Assembly: GCA_903813345.2 (NCBI GenBank)
Contig: CAIIXF020000004.1
Location: 11,108,196-11,172,195, forward strand
Length of the DNA: 64,000 nt
From: Owenia fusiformis
Lineage: Eukaryota > Annelida > Polychaeta > Sabellida > Oweniidae
Reading direction: 5' to 3'
The number at the start of each line of letters is the position of its first letter. Within the stretch, counting starts at the first letter, position 1. Shown here piece by piece: positions 35,571 to 48,400 of this stretch. The notes beneath the pieces were generated by a model, which did no database searches, was not told the DNA's origin, and was given only the letters and a program-made list of their open reading frames with translations. A program made the translations under genes and the position numbers.

Positions 35571-35971
35571 CCTAAGTGCTAATAAATGTTTTTATTCCCT
35601 AAGGTGACATTATCCTCACCATGATATAATATGTTAAAGAAAAAATATATTAATATTACTTCGCAAGTGCTCATAAATGTCAAACATTACCACTAGCGTT
35701 ATGATAAAATACAACTATTATAAGTATCGGTTTAACAATAATAGGATTAGTTTAAGTTTAGATATATGTATCGAATACAATTGTTATACAATCTAATGAC
35801 ACAAATATGGTCTATAAATTCCATGGGAAGATTTAAATAAGCCGGGGATTAACTGATTTTATTAAAATATACATACATTTTGAATATCATTTTAGTATAG
35901 TTATTAGTATAATCAGTTAGGAACCGAATGTTACTGCTTTACGATCTTAATGATTTAACTTAAATTCAATT

Positions 35972-37133
35972 GTACACAATAGTATAGTTTCTATATAATT
36001 GAATAAAGCTTAAATAATAGATGTCGTCGTTGTCATTCTTCGTTTTGCTTGGGCAAGACTTCTACAGTATTGTTTGTTATAAACGTGCAAGAATCTCTTA
36101 ATTCAATGATTCATGAAAATGTGTTGGTTGAATCTGTCTTAACTCGAATGGCATACAGTACTACATATATGTAAGTGATGACCCTGTCAATTTACGTATT
36201 GTAATTAATCATGAACTTGTTGGTGTCAAACGAATAAGTTTTTAAAGAACCTTAAGCATTGCGTCAATCGGGATCTGACCCAAGTTTCTTTAAAGTCATG
36301 GAAAATGATTTAAAGTGGGAGTATCGATTGCCGAGTCGTATCCAATGATCCTGGGCCTATCGTAAAATGAAAGCTTTGAATATGTTGTTGCCTTTAAAAA
36401 TGTATCTATTTTCCATGTATGCTACTAGAATTTGTGCACATACCTTATAACGATCGATAATGGCAAAGGAAAATCCTCTAATTCTTCGTCATAATTTCTC
36501 CTTCGACGTCCGCCATTTTTTATTAAACCGGAAGTTTTTCTCTGACGTCCGCGCAATGTTTTTTCACTTTTATTTCAGATTACGCTTCGGATTCAACATT
36601 TAATGCTTTCTAATATTAATTAAGTGTTTTCTATCAGAAAGATTTCATAAAAAGACTCACACTATCAGAGATTTTATCGATTCGAGCAGCCAGAAAAATT
36701 AGTTTCAATTTCACCCGCTAGGTGTTTCGACGTCGACTTGGAAAGAATTTGAAAAAATCTATGAGTGGGACTCCTTGTATGGAATTGTAGATTCTAAACG
36801 ATTTGCCAGTTCTACTGGTTGATGAATATTGCCATATGCATACATTTTTATAAAATAGGAATAAGGAAGAAGATGTTGGACCAAACTTCACCCCGATAGC
36901 TCAGAAAAGGTAAAATTTCTCCATTTTTCTCTCCACAGACCTTAGAGCCGCTTTAAATGACATGACTATATAAATACAAGTTATTATTGTAGAAAACGTA
37001 TCACTGAATTCAAATATGTTATCAAAAAGAAAAGTTAGTCGTTAGAGGTTAGGAGTGCACATCTCTTAAAACCTCGTGCAAAACTAGAATTAGCGAGATT
37101 TCAAAGCTATATGGAAATTTCTCTATTTAAGGC
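35972..37133. other. Gene-free stretch
   Basis: Homology with the flank of copy A ends near 35970. I see no exon, RNA gene or clear inverted repeat from there to the TTAA at 37134. Confidence 0.4.
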
Positions 37134-37137
37134 TTAA

Positions 37138-37705
37138 GGATGCAGTACCAGGTCAGCGTAGAAAAAGTTCCAGACATTAGATTTTGCTCATATTTTTTAC
37201 AATGTGTCACTATGATGTTATCATCATCCAAGTTCAATATGAAGAGGATTGACCGTCTGGTAATTACAAAATAAAAACATTATTTTACCCATCCAAAATG
37301 AATCTTTTTACTTTTTTGAGTTTTCAATAGAGCTGGCACCTTTCGAACCCTGGTTTTCGTATCCACTAATTGCGACTCAAGAACAAGTTTTCCCATAAAA
37401 GTGAAAGGGATAAAATATGCTTGATAAAATGTTTGCAATTTAATTCTTTTCTGGAAAAACCATTATCGAAATAAACTATAATTTTTGATTAAGACTAAAT
37501 GCGATCCCCCAGGGATTATGGTCCCCTTTCTTAACGGCCCTTACTGGCCCTGATTGTGTATAAGATAATGAGGGAAAGAGTTTTATTTAAGCCACCATAT
37601 AAATCAATGGAGAGTAGGACCATCATTTGATAGGACCTCCTACCCTTTTACACCGGAAGTCAAACCTGCGCAAACAGACGTGTAAACCGACCCGGTACTG
37701 CATCC
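37138..37705. mobile_element. TTAA-flanked miniature element 1 of an abutting pair
   Basis: 568 bases with ends GGATGCAGTACCAGGTC and GACCCGGTACTGCATCC, flanked by TTAA at 37134-37137 and 37706-37709. No coding content. The right-hand TTAA is shared with the next element. Confidence 0.82.
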
Positions 37706-37709
37706 TTAA

Positions 37710-38137
37710 AGGCCCACTATACTTAATTTAGAAGAAAAGGAAAATATAATCATTGAAACATGTTACTCACACACTCGCTCAAATATGAAACAAAGTTTGA
37801 TTTGTAACGTACATAGAAAAAAAACATTTGAAGTTCAGAGTTCAATAGAAGTGCATGGACATGCTAAACAAAGTGCAGGTTTTAAATTACTTTTTATTTG
37901 AAAGATAGCAACACTTGAATGAATGTATAATATAATACAAGCAACTTGCCATCTTTCAATGACGTTGTATAAAGCTAGACTTTTTGATTAATCATTGTAA
38001 GGTTTGATGTGGTCCGTTAGAGGTGTTGTTGGTGTTAAAGGAAATAAAAGGTTCTTATCAATATATTGAACATTCTATAAAATTCAAATGTAAGTCTTTA
38101 TTTTGCACAAAAACATTGAAAAACGCTTAGTGGGCCT
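37710..38137. mobile_element. TTAA-flanked miniature element 2 (AGGCCCAC family)
   Basis: 428 bases with ends AGGCCCACT and its complement, flanked by TTAA at 37706-37709 and 38138-38141. It is an inverted relative of 23879-24350. Confidence 0.82.
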
Positions 38138-38141
38138 TTAA

Positions 38142-38900
38142 TTGAATATAGAACGTTTGCATATCGATGATTATAAGCATAATCGCCATAATCACCAAGC
38201 AAGTGAATGTGATTGCTTGCGTGTTAAGTAAGATATCCTCTCCAAAAAGAACAATTCAGATGCCGTTAATAGTTCAATTACTGTAGATGTGTCAACACGT
38301 TTGCTGGGATTCATGAGTTGGTCGTTCTTTACCTTAAAGACGCACAAAAAAGAATTCAGCAAAGTTTTATCTGCTCAAAATCTCGAAATATAACAAGTAG
38401 AATATCACCAAAATGTAATGCAAATCTTAAATCGAGGTGAAATAGCAAAAAAAATGATAGTTTATGTAAACTCCACAAATTCCTGGCTCAAAATAACACT
38501 ATTGTGTTCGGATCAGTGTTAGTAAGCACTGGCTCGAATTCAAGAATGAACCGAAAAGTGAAATATCGATCCTAGTCCATAGGTTTATCGGATTAAGCTA
38601 TTGGATAAGCGTTATAACAAATGCGACAATGCCTATCTGAGTTAAAATGTACACTTATAGTATTGGATAGTATGCCCTCTACTTTTCTTTAACATATGAC
38701 GTATGCGCATTTTATGCAATTTTTAATGTTCTTTATTCCGATCTTTGACTATTCTGTACCTCTATATTTTAAACACACCATAATCCAAGCGCTATGAATG
38801 TTATATCAAGGATATTTGAAATTTACACAAGTCTTGCAAGAAAAATTTGAATCTTAAGTTAAAATGAAAACATTTACTGTATTATATTACAATTGCAGTT
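38142..38900. other. Upstream region of small membrane protein gene 1
   Basis: No recognisable feature. An open frame starting at 38941 crosses the donor of the first exon of the next gene and is rejected. Confidence 0.4.
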
Positions 38901-40045
38901 ATGGAAAATAATACGTTATTGACCGGAAATAGTTTATTATATGAGGATAGATCAGGTGAGGCATATTTTGGGTTTAATTTTATTTCCTTTATCGGGGATT
39001 TTGGCCAATTGGTTAGATTTGTATTCAAGTCACCCTTATGGTGATTGTGTTTACATGGCTGAATTACGAAATATTATCACACCTTTAAAGCATGATCAAT
39101 TGGTCATATCAATTTATTTGATGCTATACTTTTTATCCTAATGCAGTTAATGGGGAAGAAGTCACATGGCCTCCCTAAAATAGTTCACAGTGCATTTTTG
39201 CACTGAACCCTAATACACTAATACATACAGATTATCATAATTAAAAGTTATACATGTTTAAGAATGATACATAATGTACTGTCATTACATAATGTAATGT
39301 CATTAGCTTAGAGATTATATGTCTCTGATAAGCTGACACCTGGGCTTCCAATAAGAATCGGCTACCTCTCACGTGAGACGATTGTTTTGCATCAGTTCAC
39401 ATGCTTTTGTATTTTCAGAGTGGTCTAATTTGCATACGATTACAGTTGCCCTAATAGCTGTTACATCAACTTTCTTCTTATTTATGATCCTTACGCTGAT
39501 AGTTTGTTGTATACGAGACTGCAGGAGAACATCAAGCACAGGAAAGATCAATAGACACACACCATACCCTAGTTACCCACAACCACCACGACATGCCGCC
39601 ATTCAGAAACTCTATGATGAGCAGAATGGAATGGTTAAGCCGGGAATGGTGTTTCTCTGTAAGTAGAACACTAATAATTGTCTACTGATGCACATCTGGT
39701 AAATAAGTCAGATTCATCGGCCATGCTTCATAGTCTTCTAAATATGGTCATAATGTTGTGTGTATTCACATATATTGGTCACGTGATAGCTTAAATCTAA
39801 ATATGGTCAGATGTATTTATAAATATTCACTTATTTGAGATGCATATAGTCTCTTTGTTATATATTGAATGGTTGATAGTGATTGGTTTAAATGCTTTTA
39901 GAGTGGTGTTTAACATAATTAACATTGGTTTGAAATATGGCGAATGTGTCTACATAAGTATTTAATTTCAGCTGACATGACCCAATTTGAGAAAAAGGAC
40001 ATCAGTTTTGAGATAGACATCGATGATGAAACAAACCACATGTGA
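38901..40045 (+). CDS. Small single-pass membrane protein 1, 3 exons, 122 aa, unrecognised
   Basis: Exons 38901-38955, 39419-39658 and 39972-40045 join in phase (1, 1) to 122 aa. Donors GTGAGG and GTAAGT and acceptors ATTTTCAG and AATTTCAG are good. A short N-terminal segment of about 25 residues has an N-glycosylation sequon (NNT, residues 3-5) and no cleavable signal. One membrane span follows (TITVALIAVTSTFFLFMILT then LIVC), then Cys- and Arg-rich juxtamembrane CCIRDCRR, a Pro/Tyr stretch (TPYPSYPQPPR) and an acidic tail ending DIDDETNHM. The first intron lies just before the span. I expect the N-terminus outside the cell. I do not recognise the family. The next gene has the same layout. 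The model relies on splice signals alone. Confidence 0.65.
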
Positions 40046-40928
40046 CCACAGAAATGACGTCAAAGGTCACATAATTCATTATCAATATCGGGGAAGTAAT
40101 ACGCACCACGTGATATGCCACGTGGAATAATTTTACGCCTGGACATCGGATGACATCAAACAAACCACTTTGCTCATTGGAGAAAAACTGATAAATTCAG
40201 GTGTGAAATCAATATAAAAAAACAGAGCATGTGAAATCAAAAGAGACACAGCTGCGCAAGTTGATCTGGAATGTTTAACGCGGATTAATCATATGGGTAG
40301 CAAGTAGATCACTAATAAAAAGCATATCAAAAAATATAAATTGAGCACTTACATATTACCACGAGTGAATGAAAAAATGGATGTAGTTATTGGTGTAACA
40401 AAACAAAAATGCGAACTTTTATTAGGCAAATTAAGTAAACCAAATGTGTATATTTAGGTGAATGCTATAAGGTGTATAACGTGCGATTAAATCATATTCT
40501 CAAGGGAAATCATCATGTTATATTTGCCAGACTAAGCACTCCGAACGTTAATGCAACTAAACATTCCACGTGTGAACAAATATGATCATGACGCCCTGAA
40601 TGCATTTTATTTAGAATTGTTCTCCAAAATAAATAATATCTGAATTTCCATCAGGGCTTCAGGAAATCAATGTGTACCCAAACTGAGAAAAGCACCCAAA
40701 ACCAAGCAATTGTATAAAGACTGACTGAATCCAATGAGCCAATGAAAATATGAATGTACAGCTATTCCCTAGAATAGTGGAATTTCCTTGATTTCTAGCT
40801 TGACATCAAATTGATAAAAACGCTCAAGGATAGTCTAGGAGCGTCATTTGTATCGTGTTATTGAATAAACTATATGATTGAACCAAAGTTATGAATAAGT
40901 CGAACTCTGCAATGATGTTGGGGAGACT
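40046..40928 (+). other. Spacer between the two small membrane-protein genes
   Basis: Contains a candidate poly(A) signal AATAAA at 40314-40319 for the upstream gene. Nothing else recognised. Confidence 0.4.
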
Positions 40929-42551
40929 ATGATGGAAATATCAACAATTTCCACAGTTGCTGCATCTAGTAACGAGGAAATTAACAACATAACTACACCA
41001 GATACACGATGGGGACTAGGGGATCAGGATAGAGACAACGATTCACCGCTTTCTGGTTTAAGTAAGTTGAATCACCCGAATCTGTTGCCATTTTACAATT
41101 TCATACGTATTTGCAACTGATCGCATAACACGATGGTGCACATGTTATGCTCTGCATTAAGCTGTTGCAGATTTCTCTAAAAACGCAACCATTTTTCTAA
41201 CCTATGATACTCACGAGCAAACTTACGGTATCATCTGTCTTGGTTAGTGCCATTGAGTTTTAATAGTACCACATTTTTAAATACACCGTGTATTTAAAGT
41301 ATAATCTTACATAAACAATTGCAATTACATACCAAAACGTATAAGTTCTAATTTCGCCGAGCATTGGCCAACATAAATCAGTCATTATACCTCTATTTTA
41401 TTGTCATTTAATTACTCTTGTATTGTAGCGGATTTGATTACAAAATTCGCAGCAGTATTAATAGGCATAGCCGGTCTATTCCTCGTCTTAGTACTGTTAA
41501 TAGTACCCTATGAAGTTTGCTTTAAAAAGAAGATTCAACAATTCTTAAGACGTCACAAATATAAAGATCGAGGACAGCGACAATCTTCAGGTGGGTATGA
41601 TTAGTAAAATAATACCGATAAATTCACCCTTGGTATACGCAGCTAACGAAAATTGAATTTCATCCTGCTTGCATCGAGAAGACGGACCGGTTCGGGGCAA
41701 TCTGCTTGCAGCGAGAAGACGGACCGGTTCGGGGCAATAGCTGATGAAATTCTTTGTCACAAAGTTTGGCATTTTTTATAAAATCAAACGTGCGTCATTG
41801 AAACTCACAAGATGTAAATAGCATGTCATTTACATCATACCTTGATGGGGAAAAATAAATCTTATATGTTAGAAGTACTAAATAAAAGTTATCGTTCTCG
41901 AGAGAAAAGAGCATAAATGCGCATTTAGAGAGTTTTGGTCCGTTTAAAAATCTGTAAAAAATTGGGGTACTTAAAAGCATCGGGAGGCATCATATATTTC
42001 AAATTAGACACGAGGAAGTCAATATTGAGCAAGTTATGGCTGTTTTAAATTCAAATAAAACCGTTAACCCGTACCGGTCCAGCTTTTGACCCGTACCGGT
42101 CAATTTTCGTTAGCTGCGTATACCAAGGGTGAAATTAACGCCCTGAAATGCCCTTAGCTGATTGGTTGAGCCACACTTGGTATGTTTGAAAAGGATATAC
42201 GTCGCATCTTGTGTTGCAATCAACGCAATGGCTTGTGTGTGTTGAATACTACTTTCAAAATATAGGGTTATTAAAATGGCCTCTCTTAAAAATAAGAAAT
42301 AGATCAAAATTAAAAATATTTTACTGAAAATTATGCATACGATTGTATTTTGTCATTACTATCTTTTTTAACAATGATTTTATCTCCCTATTCCAGATAA
42401 TAATACAAATACTTGTGACGTACCTATTCCAGATAACAATACAATCACTTGTGACGTAAGCCAGGATGAAACAAACATCGATGGTGGAAGGAATGGTGAT
42501 TTAGATTCTCGCGGTGGTACAAAAATAGATGTTCGACCTGTACTAAAATGA
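40929..42551 (+). CDS. Small single-pass membrane protein 2, 3 exons, 149 aa, unrecognised
   Basis: Exons 40929-41061, 41429-41590 and 42397-42551 join in phase (1, 1) to 149 aa. The Ser/Thr/Asn-rich N-terminal segment (about 50 residues, sequon NIT, no signal peptide) leads to one membrane span (AAVLIGIAGLFLVLVLLIVP), then a strongly basic stretch (CFKKKIQQFLRRHKYK) and an acidic C-terminal tail. The tail carries two near-identical motifs, DNNTNTCDV and DNNTITCDV, and ends RPVLK. The basic side after the span predicts an inside C-terminus. Exon number, intron phases and topology equal those of the gene 0.9 kb upstream, suggesting diverged tandem paralogues although the sequences do not visibly align. 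The second intron carries a miniature element. Family unknown. Candidate AATAAA at 42854-42859. Confidence 0.65.
41625..42131. mobile_element. Miniature inverted-repeat element with 5-base target duplication
   Basis: 507 bases with ends CACCCTTGGTATACGCAGCT and AGCTGCGTATACCAAGGGTG, flanked by AAATT at both sides (41620-41624, 42132-42136). Inside the left end a unit around GAGAAGACGGACCGGTTCGG is repeated twice in tandem; inside the right end a unit with ACCCGTACCGGTC is repeated twice. It sits in intron 2 of small membrane protein 2. Confidence 0.82.
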
Positions 42552-42859
42552 AACCAAAAACGAATAGGAAGCAGGAGGGATACAACATCATGAGAAAGAC
42601 TTAGCAACACACAAGGCTATCAGACAAATGATCGCTAAATGTGGAATACTCCCCATACTCCAGTTCATACGAATTAGTGAGATTGAAAATGTGTATAGAG
42701 TGACATCTTTTAAATGATGGCTGCGCCTATTACTGCTACGATGCAATGGAATAGAATGCATATATGTGTGCATGTTGATGTGCGTGTAGCGAAACAGTTG
42801 GGATAAATTATATTAATATACTATTATGTTAGGTCCAATTAATGTATATCAAAAATAAA

Positions 42860-43990
42860 AATAATTTACGAGAAGGACTCATTTCTCCCAATTCCATTAG
42901 GCATACACGATTTGAAATAACTTTCAATTAATGTATTTGTCACTGATTATAAATGAATGCACATCCAAATAAGGTTACTATCGAAGTCTTTTGATGCATT
43001 TGAATCAGTTGGTTTTATATATATCAAACGAACAAAAAATGATGCACTAAGAAAGTTTTTCTACTTAAACGAAATACAGGAATTGAGCATTGATAGTAAA
43101 CGCATGTAAAACTCTCAAGTGTGAACGTATCCTATCCTGGTTTAAACCTAAAAATACAGCTTTTTACCCACTTTAAAAATGAGACATACTCAAAGAAATA
43201 TTTACATAATGTTAATTTACGTCTGTCGAAATAGCATAATTTATGCTTAGCTTCAGGAGCTCAGAAAACAAAGCATTAACATTGAATTAAGACAATTAAA
43301 CCTCAATGTTAACTAGTGCCTCGAGGATAAAAGTAAAACATTTTCATGTTTATTTTAGACAACGCAAATAAAAAGTACTACAAAAGAGTGCTGAGATTCA
43401 TTAGAAAATAGGCACATGTTAAAGACCCTCTAGTTTGTATTTTTCTGACAAGACATGCATATAAAACAATAGGTGCCAAAAAACACAGGCACTTTAAATA
43501 TTGAATTAACAAGTACAACAAGGTTAAAAAACAAACGGTTTATGTTTAAAACAGCACAGATAGAAAAAAAACATAGGACAGGCATTCATTAGAAAAATAG
43601 GAACTTAGATTGTACGTATGAAACGTATTACCGTTGACAAAATACTAGCATTATGTTAAAGATAATGTAAAAACGTTTACTTCGGTTGATTTTGAAACTT
43701 CATTTATTTTCATTTTTATTTTATTTTCATCTCTGTATTGGATAGTGGTAATCCAAAATCTACATTGATTTTGGTTGCATTTATCTGATACATGTACATG
43801 TTTGCTAAGAAACACATCACTCAAAAACACCACACAAGCGCTCAACAAAAACGTAAAAATGTGTTGCTGTAGCATTTCCATATAGTATGATATATTGACA
43901 TTTGACATGACTGATAAATAAATGATTTGTTATATTATATTTACCATAATGTTAATTAGACAATACTACTTTGAAAAGCTAAACAATGAG
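42860..43990. other. Spacer between convergent genes
   Basis: AT-rich, no recognised exon. It separates the plus-strand small membrane-protein genes from the minus-strand SLC7 gene. Confidence 0.4.
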
Positions 43991-44059
43991 AAAAGTATAA
44001 CCTCTAAGACCACCAACAGGAATGTCATTGGTGCAATGGATAACTTTGGATATATGGTT

Positions 44060-44240
44060 TACTAATAGTACACTATTGACGATTTGTGATCGTCTAAAAT
44101 GTTTTGTTCTCTTCTGGTATTCCTCTTCCTTCTATTTCACTTCCTTTTCGATAACTTCCTCGGGAACAACTTGTAGAAACATTTGTAGAAAAACTGTGAT
44201 ACTATCTGAAATCATGATAGTTAATAATCGTTAATTATTT
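44060..44240 (-). other. Conserved 3' flank of SLC7 gene 1
   Basis: This stretch (core CTCTTCTGGTATTCCTCTTC, CTATTTCACTTCCTTTTCGA, TGTGATACTATCTGAAATCA) is homologous to 60970-61115, which lies downstream of the second SLC7 gene. It is probably 3' UTR or flank carried along in the duplication. The element at 44541-45158 separates it from the coding end in this copy only. Confidence 0.55.
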
Positions 44241-44540
44241 GATTGCTTATATGAAATTTAGTTCATGACAAACATGTTTTACTACACTACTAGAAAAAAG
44301 TTAATGGCCACTATGTGACTTTCGTGTTTGATAAAAGGAAAGTCATATCATAGGTTCAAAGTCTGAATTGACAAATGTGTGCCATCAATCTAGGTAAGAT
44401 GCACAAAGGACATTGTAATACTTTATACGTATATGAGGTGTCCAAGAAATGGACTAAAAGTATATCGACAACACAGATAATCTAATAATTTCATATGGCT
44501 GCAGCCTCCAGGCGATTATATAATATTTTAAGGTCATATA

Positions 44541-45158
44541 CAGGGTGGACCAAAAAAACGCCACTTTTTTTCAAAATGTTATTACTTTTTTAATTTTTGA
44601 TACAAAATCATAATTTACATACCAAATGAAACTTGAGGTTGTTCTCTAGCCATTAATTATGAATTATGCACTTTTACTTAAATAAAATATGTCACCAGCG
44701 TCTCACTTAAACATGTGGTGTGCAATGAGAAACGAGCATAATTTGCAAAATGTCCCTGAACTGATACGGCCTGATGACCGCCAAGCTAATAGCCCTGATG
44801 CAAACCCCAGTGAGTATAGGGTATGGGGAGTTCTCCAGGAGATGGTATGAAGGCACCCAATCTAAAGAAATCCTCAACTAAAGATGGCAATTAAGACATG
44901 TTGAAAATTGTTTAGCTAACATTTCATTGATACTGCTATATCAACAAGGCGACTAAAACTAAAATCTATCATCAAATAGGATGGCGGACCAATTGAACTC
45001 CTCTTTTAGATCAAATATAATCCAAGTTGAAGGACTTGTTACATTATATTATTACTAAGAACCCTTGGCACTATATAACTGCAAAATTTGGGGTATGTAG
45101 GTTGGAAAATAAAAAAGTTATAGCGTCTTGAAAAAGTGGCGTTTTTTGGCCCACCCTG
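44541..45158 (+). mobile_element. Miniature Tc1/mariner-type element downstream of SLC7 gene 1
   Basis: 618 bases with ends CAGGGTGGACCAAAAAAACG and CAGGGTGGGCCAAAAAACGC (minus strand), flanked by TA. A residual transposase stretch at 44775-44848 (plus) reads NSPDANPSEYRVWGVLQEMV, matching the NSPDLNP-DY-WG-LQ-VY catalytic block, then a stop. This is a deletion derivative of a once coding element. Confidence 0.83.
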
Positions 45159-45443
45159 TAGTTCAGGATACTATATCATGTAGCTCGTAGTTTATATGAC
45201 ACACATACATCAATGCAGTCGAAGTACATTCAAAACATCGTGTTACATCACCGACTAATTTTTGTTTCCGGATTTAAAATGCTGTGAAAATTTACCATAT
45301 ATGCTTTTAAAATAATCATCTAAATTATGGTCGATCGTGTTATCGAAATACGTATAAGTTAAAATTGTTTAACGTAAGTATTCATAACTGTGTAATGCTC
45401 GACAAGTGTTGAGTCGCTTGATACATTGTTATTGTGATGTCAT

Positions 45444-48400
45444 TCAGTGTCCTGTTCCATTCATGTACTCACCCAGGGCTTGGCTGAACCTCCCGAGGTC
45501 TCTGTTACGTATAAACCGCCAGAAGAAGTAAAATGGTATCCCTGAGAAAAACACGCAAAGGCCACTAATTGCTGGAATGGGATCTCCATATACCGCTAAA
45601 CCAGTCAGACCCAGTAAAATCAAAGTTGTGAGAACAGCAAGAATTATGTTGATCTGGAACGAATCCATTATTTGAGCCAGGACACAGGAAAAGGGGTCTT
45701 ATCATATATTTTTCAATATTTTGATTTTTTATTTATCTTAAAAAGCACAAAGAGACCTTTCAAATGAGCCATGGCTTATGTCTTAACAATTTTTTCTTGC
45801 AGATATAGACCAAAAGACGGATTTGAATTTAGCACATTTTCCTCTTAATCTTCAGCACATTTTTGGCTCTGTAGCACAATTTAAATTTTTGTGATAAGAC
45901 CGGTTTTCCCATGGTCAGGCTCATTTATATTTTAAATCTAGAACTTGAAATGTATGAACCCTGGAATTGCAGAGTTGTAGAGAAGCGATGTTTGAGTATT
46001 TGCATCGTTTTGTCATATGTCTCTGTTTTATTTCTGTTTTCTTATAATTATTTTCTTGTATTGTTACGAAACGCTTTGATTTTCATTGACCCGCGTTGCA
46101 TTGTATTTTACTCCTTCGCAGGGTATATGTATTATATGTAACACTATAATATGAACTAAATATATATATACTTTTCTCTATATTGTTTTAGAAAACACAC
46201 CAGATTTTTATTTTGCTCTTGGTATCCAATGTTCATTTGAACAAAATGACATAAACACAATGTGCTTAGGTCTCTCAATATTGCAATTGTACAAGGAAAG
46301 TTTGGTTGATTTAAAAAGGTATATTGTTAATGGAATAAAAGGTTTATCTTAATTGTTATCTGTTTTTTGTTTTAACTTTTTGTTAAATCAACCAACATAT
46401 CCTTAGTATAAGTATGATATTGAGAGGTCTAAGAAAATGAAGTATGTGCTATTCTATTCCAAAATGTTTTATTTCATTCTCAAGAATTGGTAAAAAGGAA
46501 CAAAAAACAACTGCACCAAATAAAAAAAGAAAAATGTTGACAAAAGCACTTAATATTTAAATATATATAATTAATTTTCGCATTAAATTGTTGTCAATCA
46601 GTCACAATTACACAAAGGACCGTGTTTTTTACAGAATGTTTTCAATAATTGGTTTATTAATTAAAAGAAAAACATTGTTGAATTCAGTTCACCATATCGA
46701 TATCAATCCTTTTTCAACTTACCTACCCCAAGTGAGTACTGCTAAGACGTTGAGATCATCGCTCCAGTTACATAACAATTTGCATGCCCCAAGCAAATGC
46801 ACGTATTAATCATTACTATGGAAAGTACCTACCCTAATTGGACGATAGAAGTGTGGCTTCTTGTAGCGTAGCCAGAAAAACGCGGCGAATGCTAAAAGAT
46901 GATTTAGTCGTGATGCAAAGCTTGCGTAGGTGATCAATTGGCCGAGATCTGTCAGCCAAACGAAGAATAACACCATCACACACTGAAAGGGCAAATGCAA
47001 TCTATTCTATATACTGTAGATTGGGTTAATTTGGCGCCCGCTTTAATTTGGCGAATTTGGCGAAATTGAAAAATTCGCCAATAAAAATCTTCGCCAAAAT
47101 TTAGAATGAATCCCCGGGAATTATCTAGGGTATTTTCCTCCAGTGTATTTAAGTCATTTCCGGTTTAGTTTTTTTCCAAAAATATGAAAAAATGTCTCTC
47201 ATTAATTGGCTCAGAACTGGTCAGTCGCTAATTAATACTCAGGGAAAAACTAGAAAGGAAACGCGCAGTATAGTAGCAGCATCGATCGAGGTGAAAAATG
47301 TAAAGGATGATCACGCAAAAAGTGCAAACGTGGTGAATATCGCCAGTGGTCCTCAAAAGAAAAAATAAACATAGCCAAACATGCCTATTTACATGGTAAT
47401 TTGCAAAAAGCGCGTAAGTTAATTAAAATATTTTTTTGCATATCCGCCAAATTTTGCCATTTTTGGCATAAATAGTCGCCAATATGCCAAAAATGGCAAA
47501 ATCGCCGAATTAAGTAGCGCCAAATTAACCCAATCTACGAGTCAAATGTCGTATGTGTAGTATTGAATCTCGCTTTTTAACGATCAGTTTACAATGTGAC
47601 ATATCACATTTTTACAATGTAACGTACATACATTTTGCCCTTGGCTTATCAAGTACCTGCACGTCTGTCTCGTACGTTCTCAAAATATGTTAATATTCCC
47701 AAGTCGGATAAAATGACGTTATTGTTATTCCAGTTTACTCAATGATTCATGAGTGAAGCTTAATGTCAGATGTAAAACAAGTTGACAATGCTTGATAAAA
47801 ATCCTCGATTATTGATACTTAAATCCGCATAATGTTTATATATTACGAAATGTCTTTTAATGATATGAATAGAATGAAAATCGACCTTACTAGATATTAA
47901 ACAAATGCTTCTTCGATATCGGCGGTACTATCTCTACGAGGGGTGATCAGGAATTTCTGGACCGTTGGCTCTATTTTGCCATTTTTTATCCTTTCTTACT
48001 GATTTTTTTCACATAATATATCCCAAATATATAGGATCACATCATGAAGCTTTCATTGTTCTATTAAATCATTATCATATTATTTTTGTTACCATGGTAA
48101 CTGGTGACGCGACAAGGTGGAGCTCAGAAAAAATACCAAATTTGAAAAACAACACTAATATAATATGATTTTTGGACAATGTATTCATTGCTGAATATGT
48201 GACATACTGTCTAGGTTGTATTATTTCATTAAGTATTTTCATAAATGTTCATCTATTAGTAACTGTCATTATTCTTTCATCAATTCTAATACTTCAAAGT
48301 AGTTACCAGTACTTTGTAAGCATTTGTATGCCTTTTCACCCAGTCCTGAAAGACATGATACAGACCGTCTTTGCCTACTTTGTAACATTGGTGTGTGAAT

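Noticed and set aside
38941-39141. Open frame MRIDQVRHILGLILF
   Set aside because: It lies mostly in intron 1 of the small membrane-protein gene and starts inside exon 1 in another frame.
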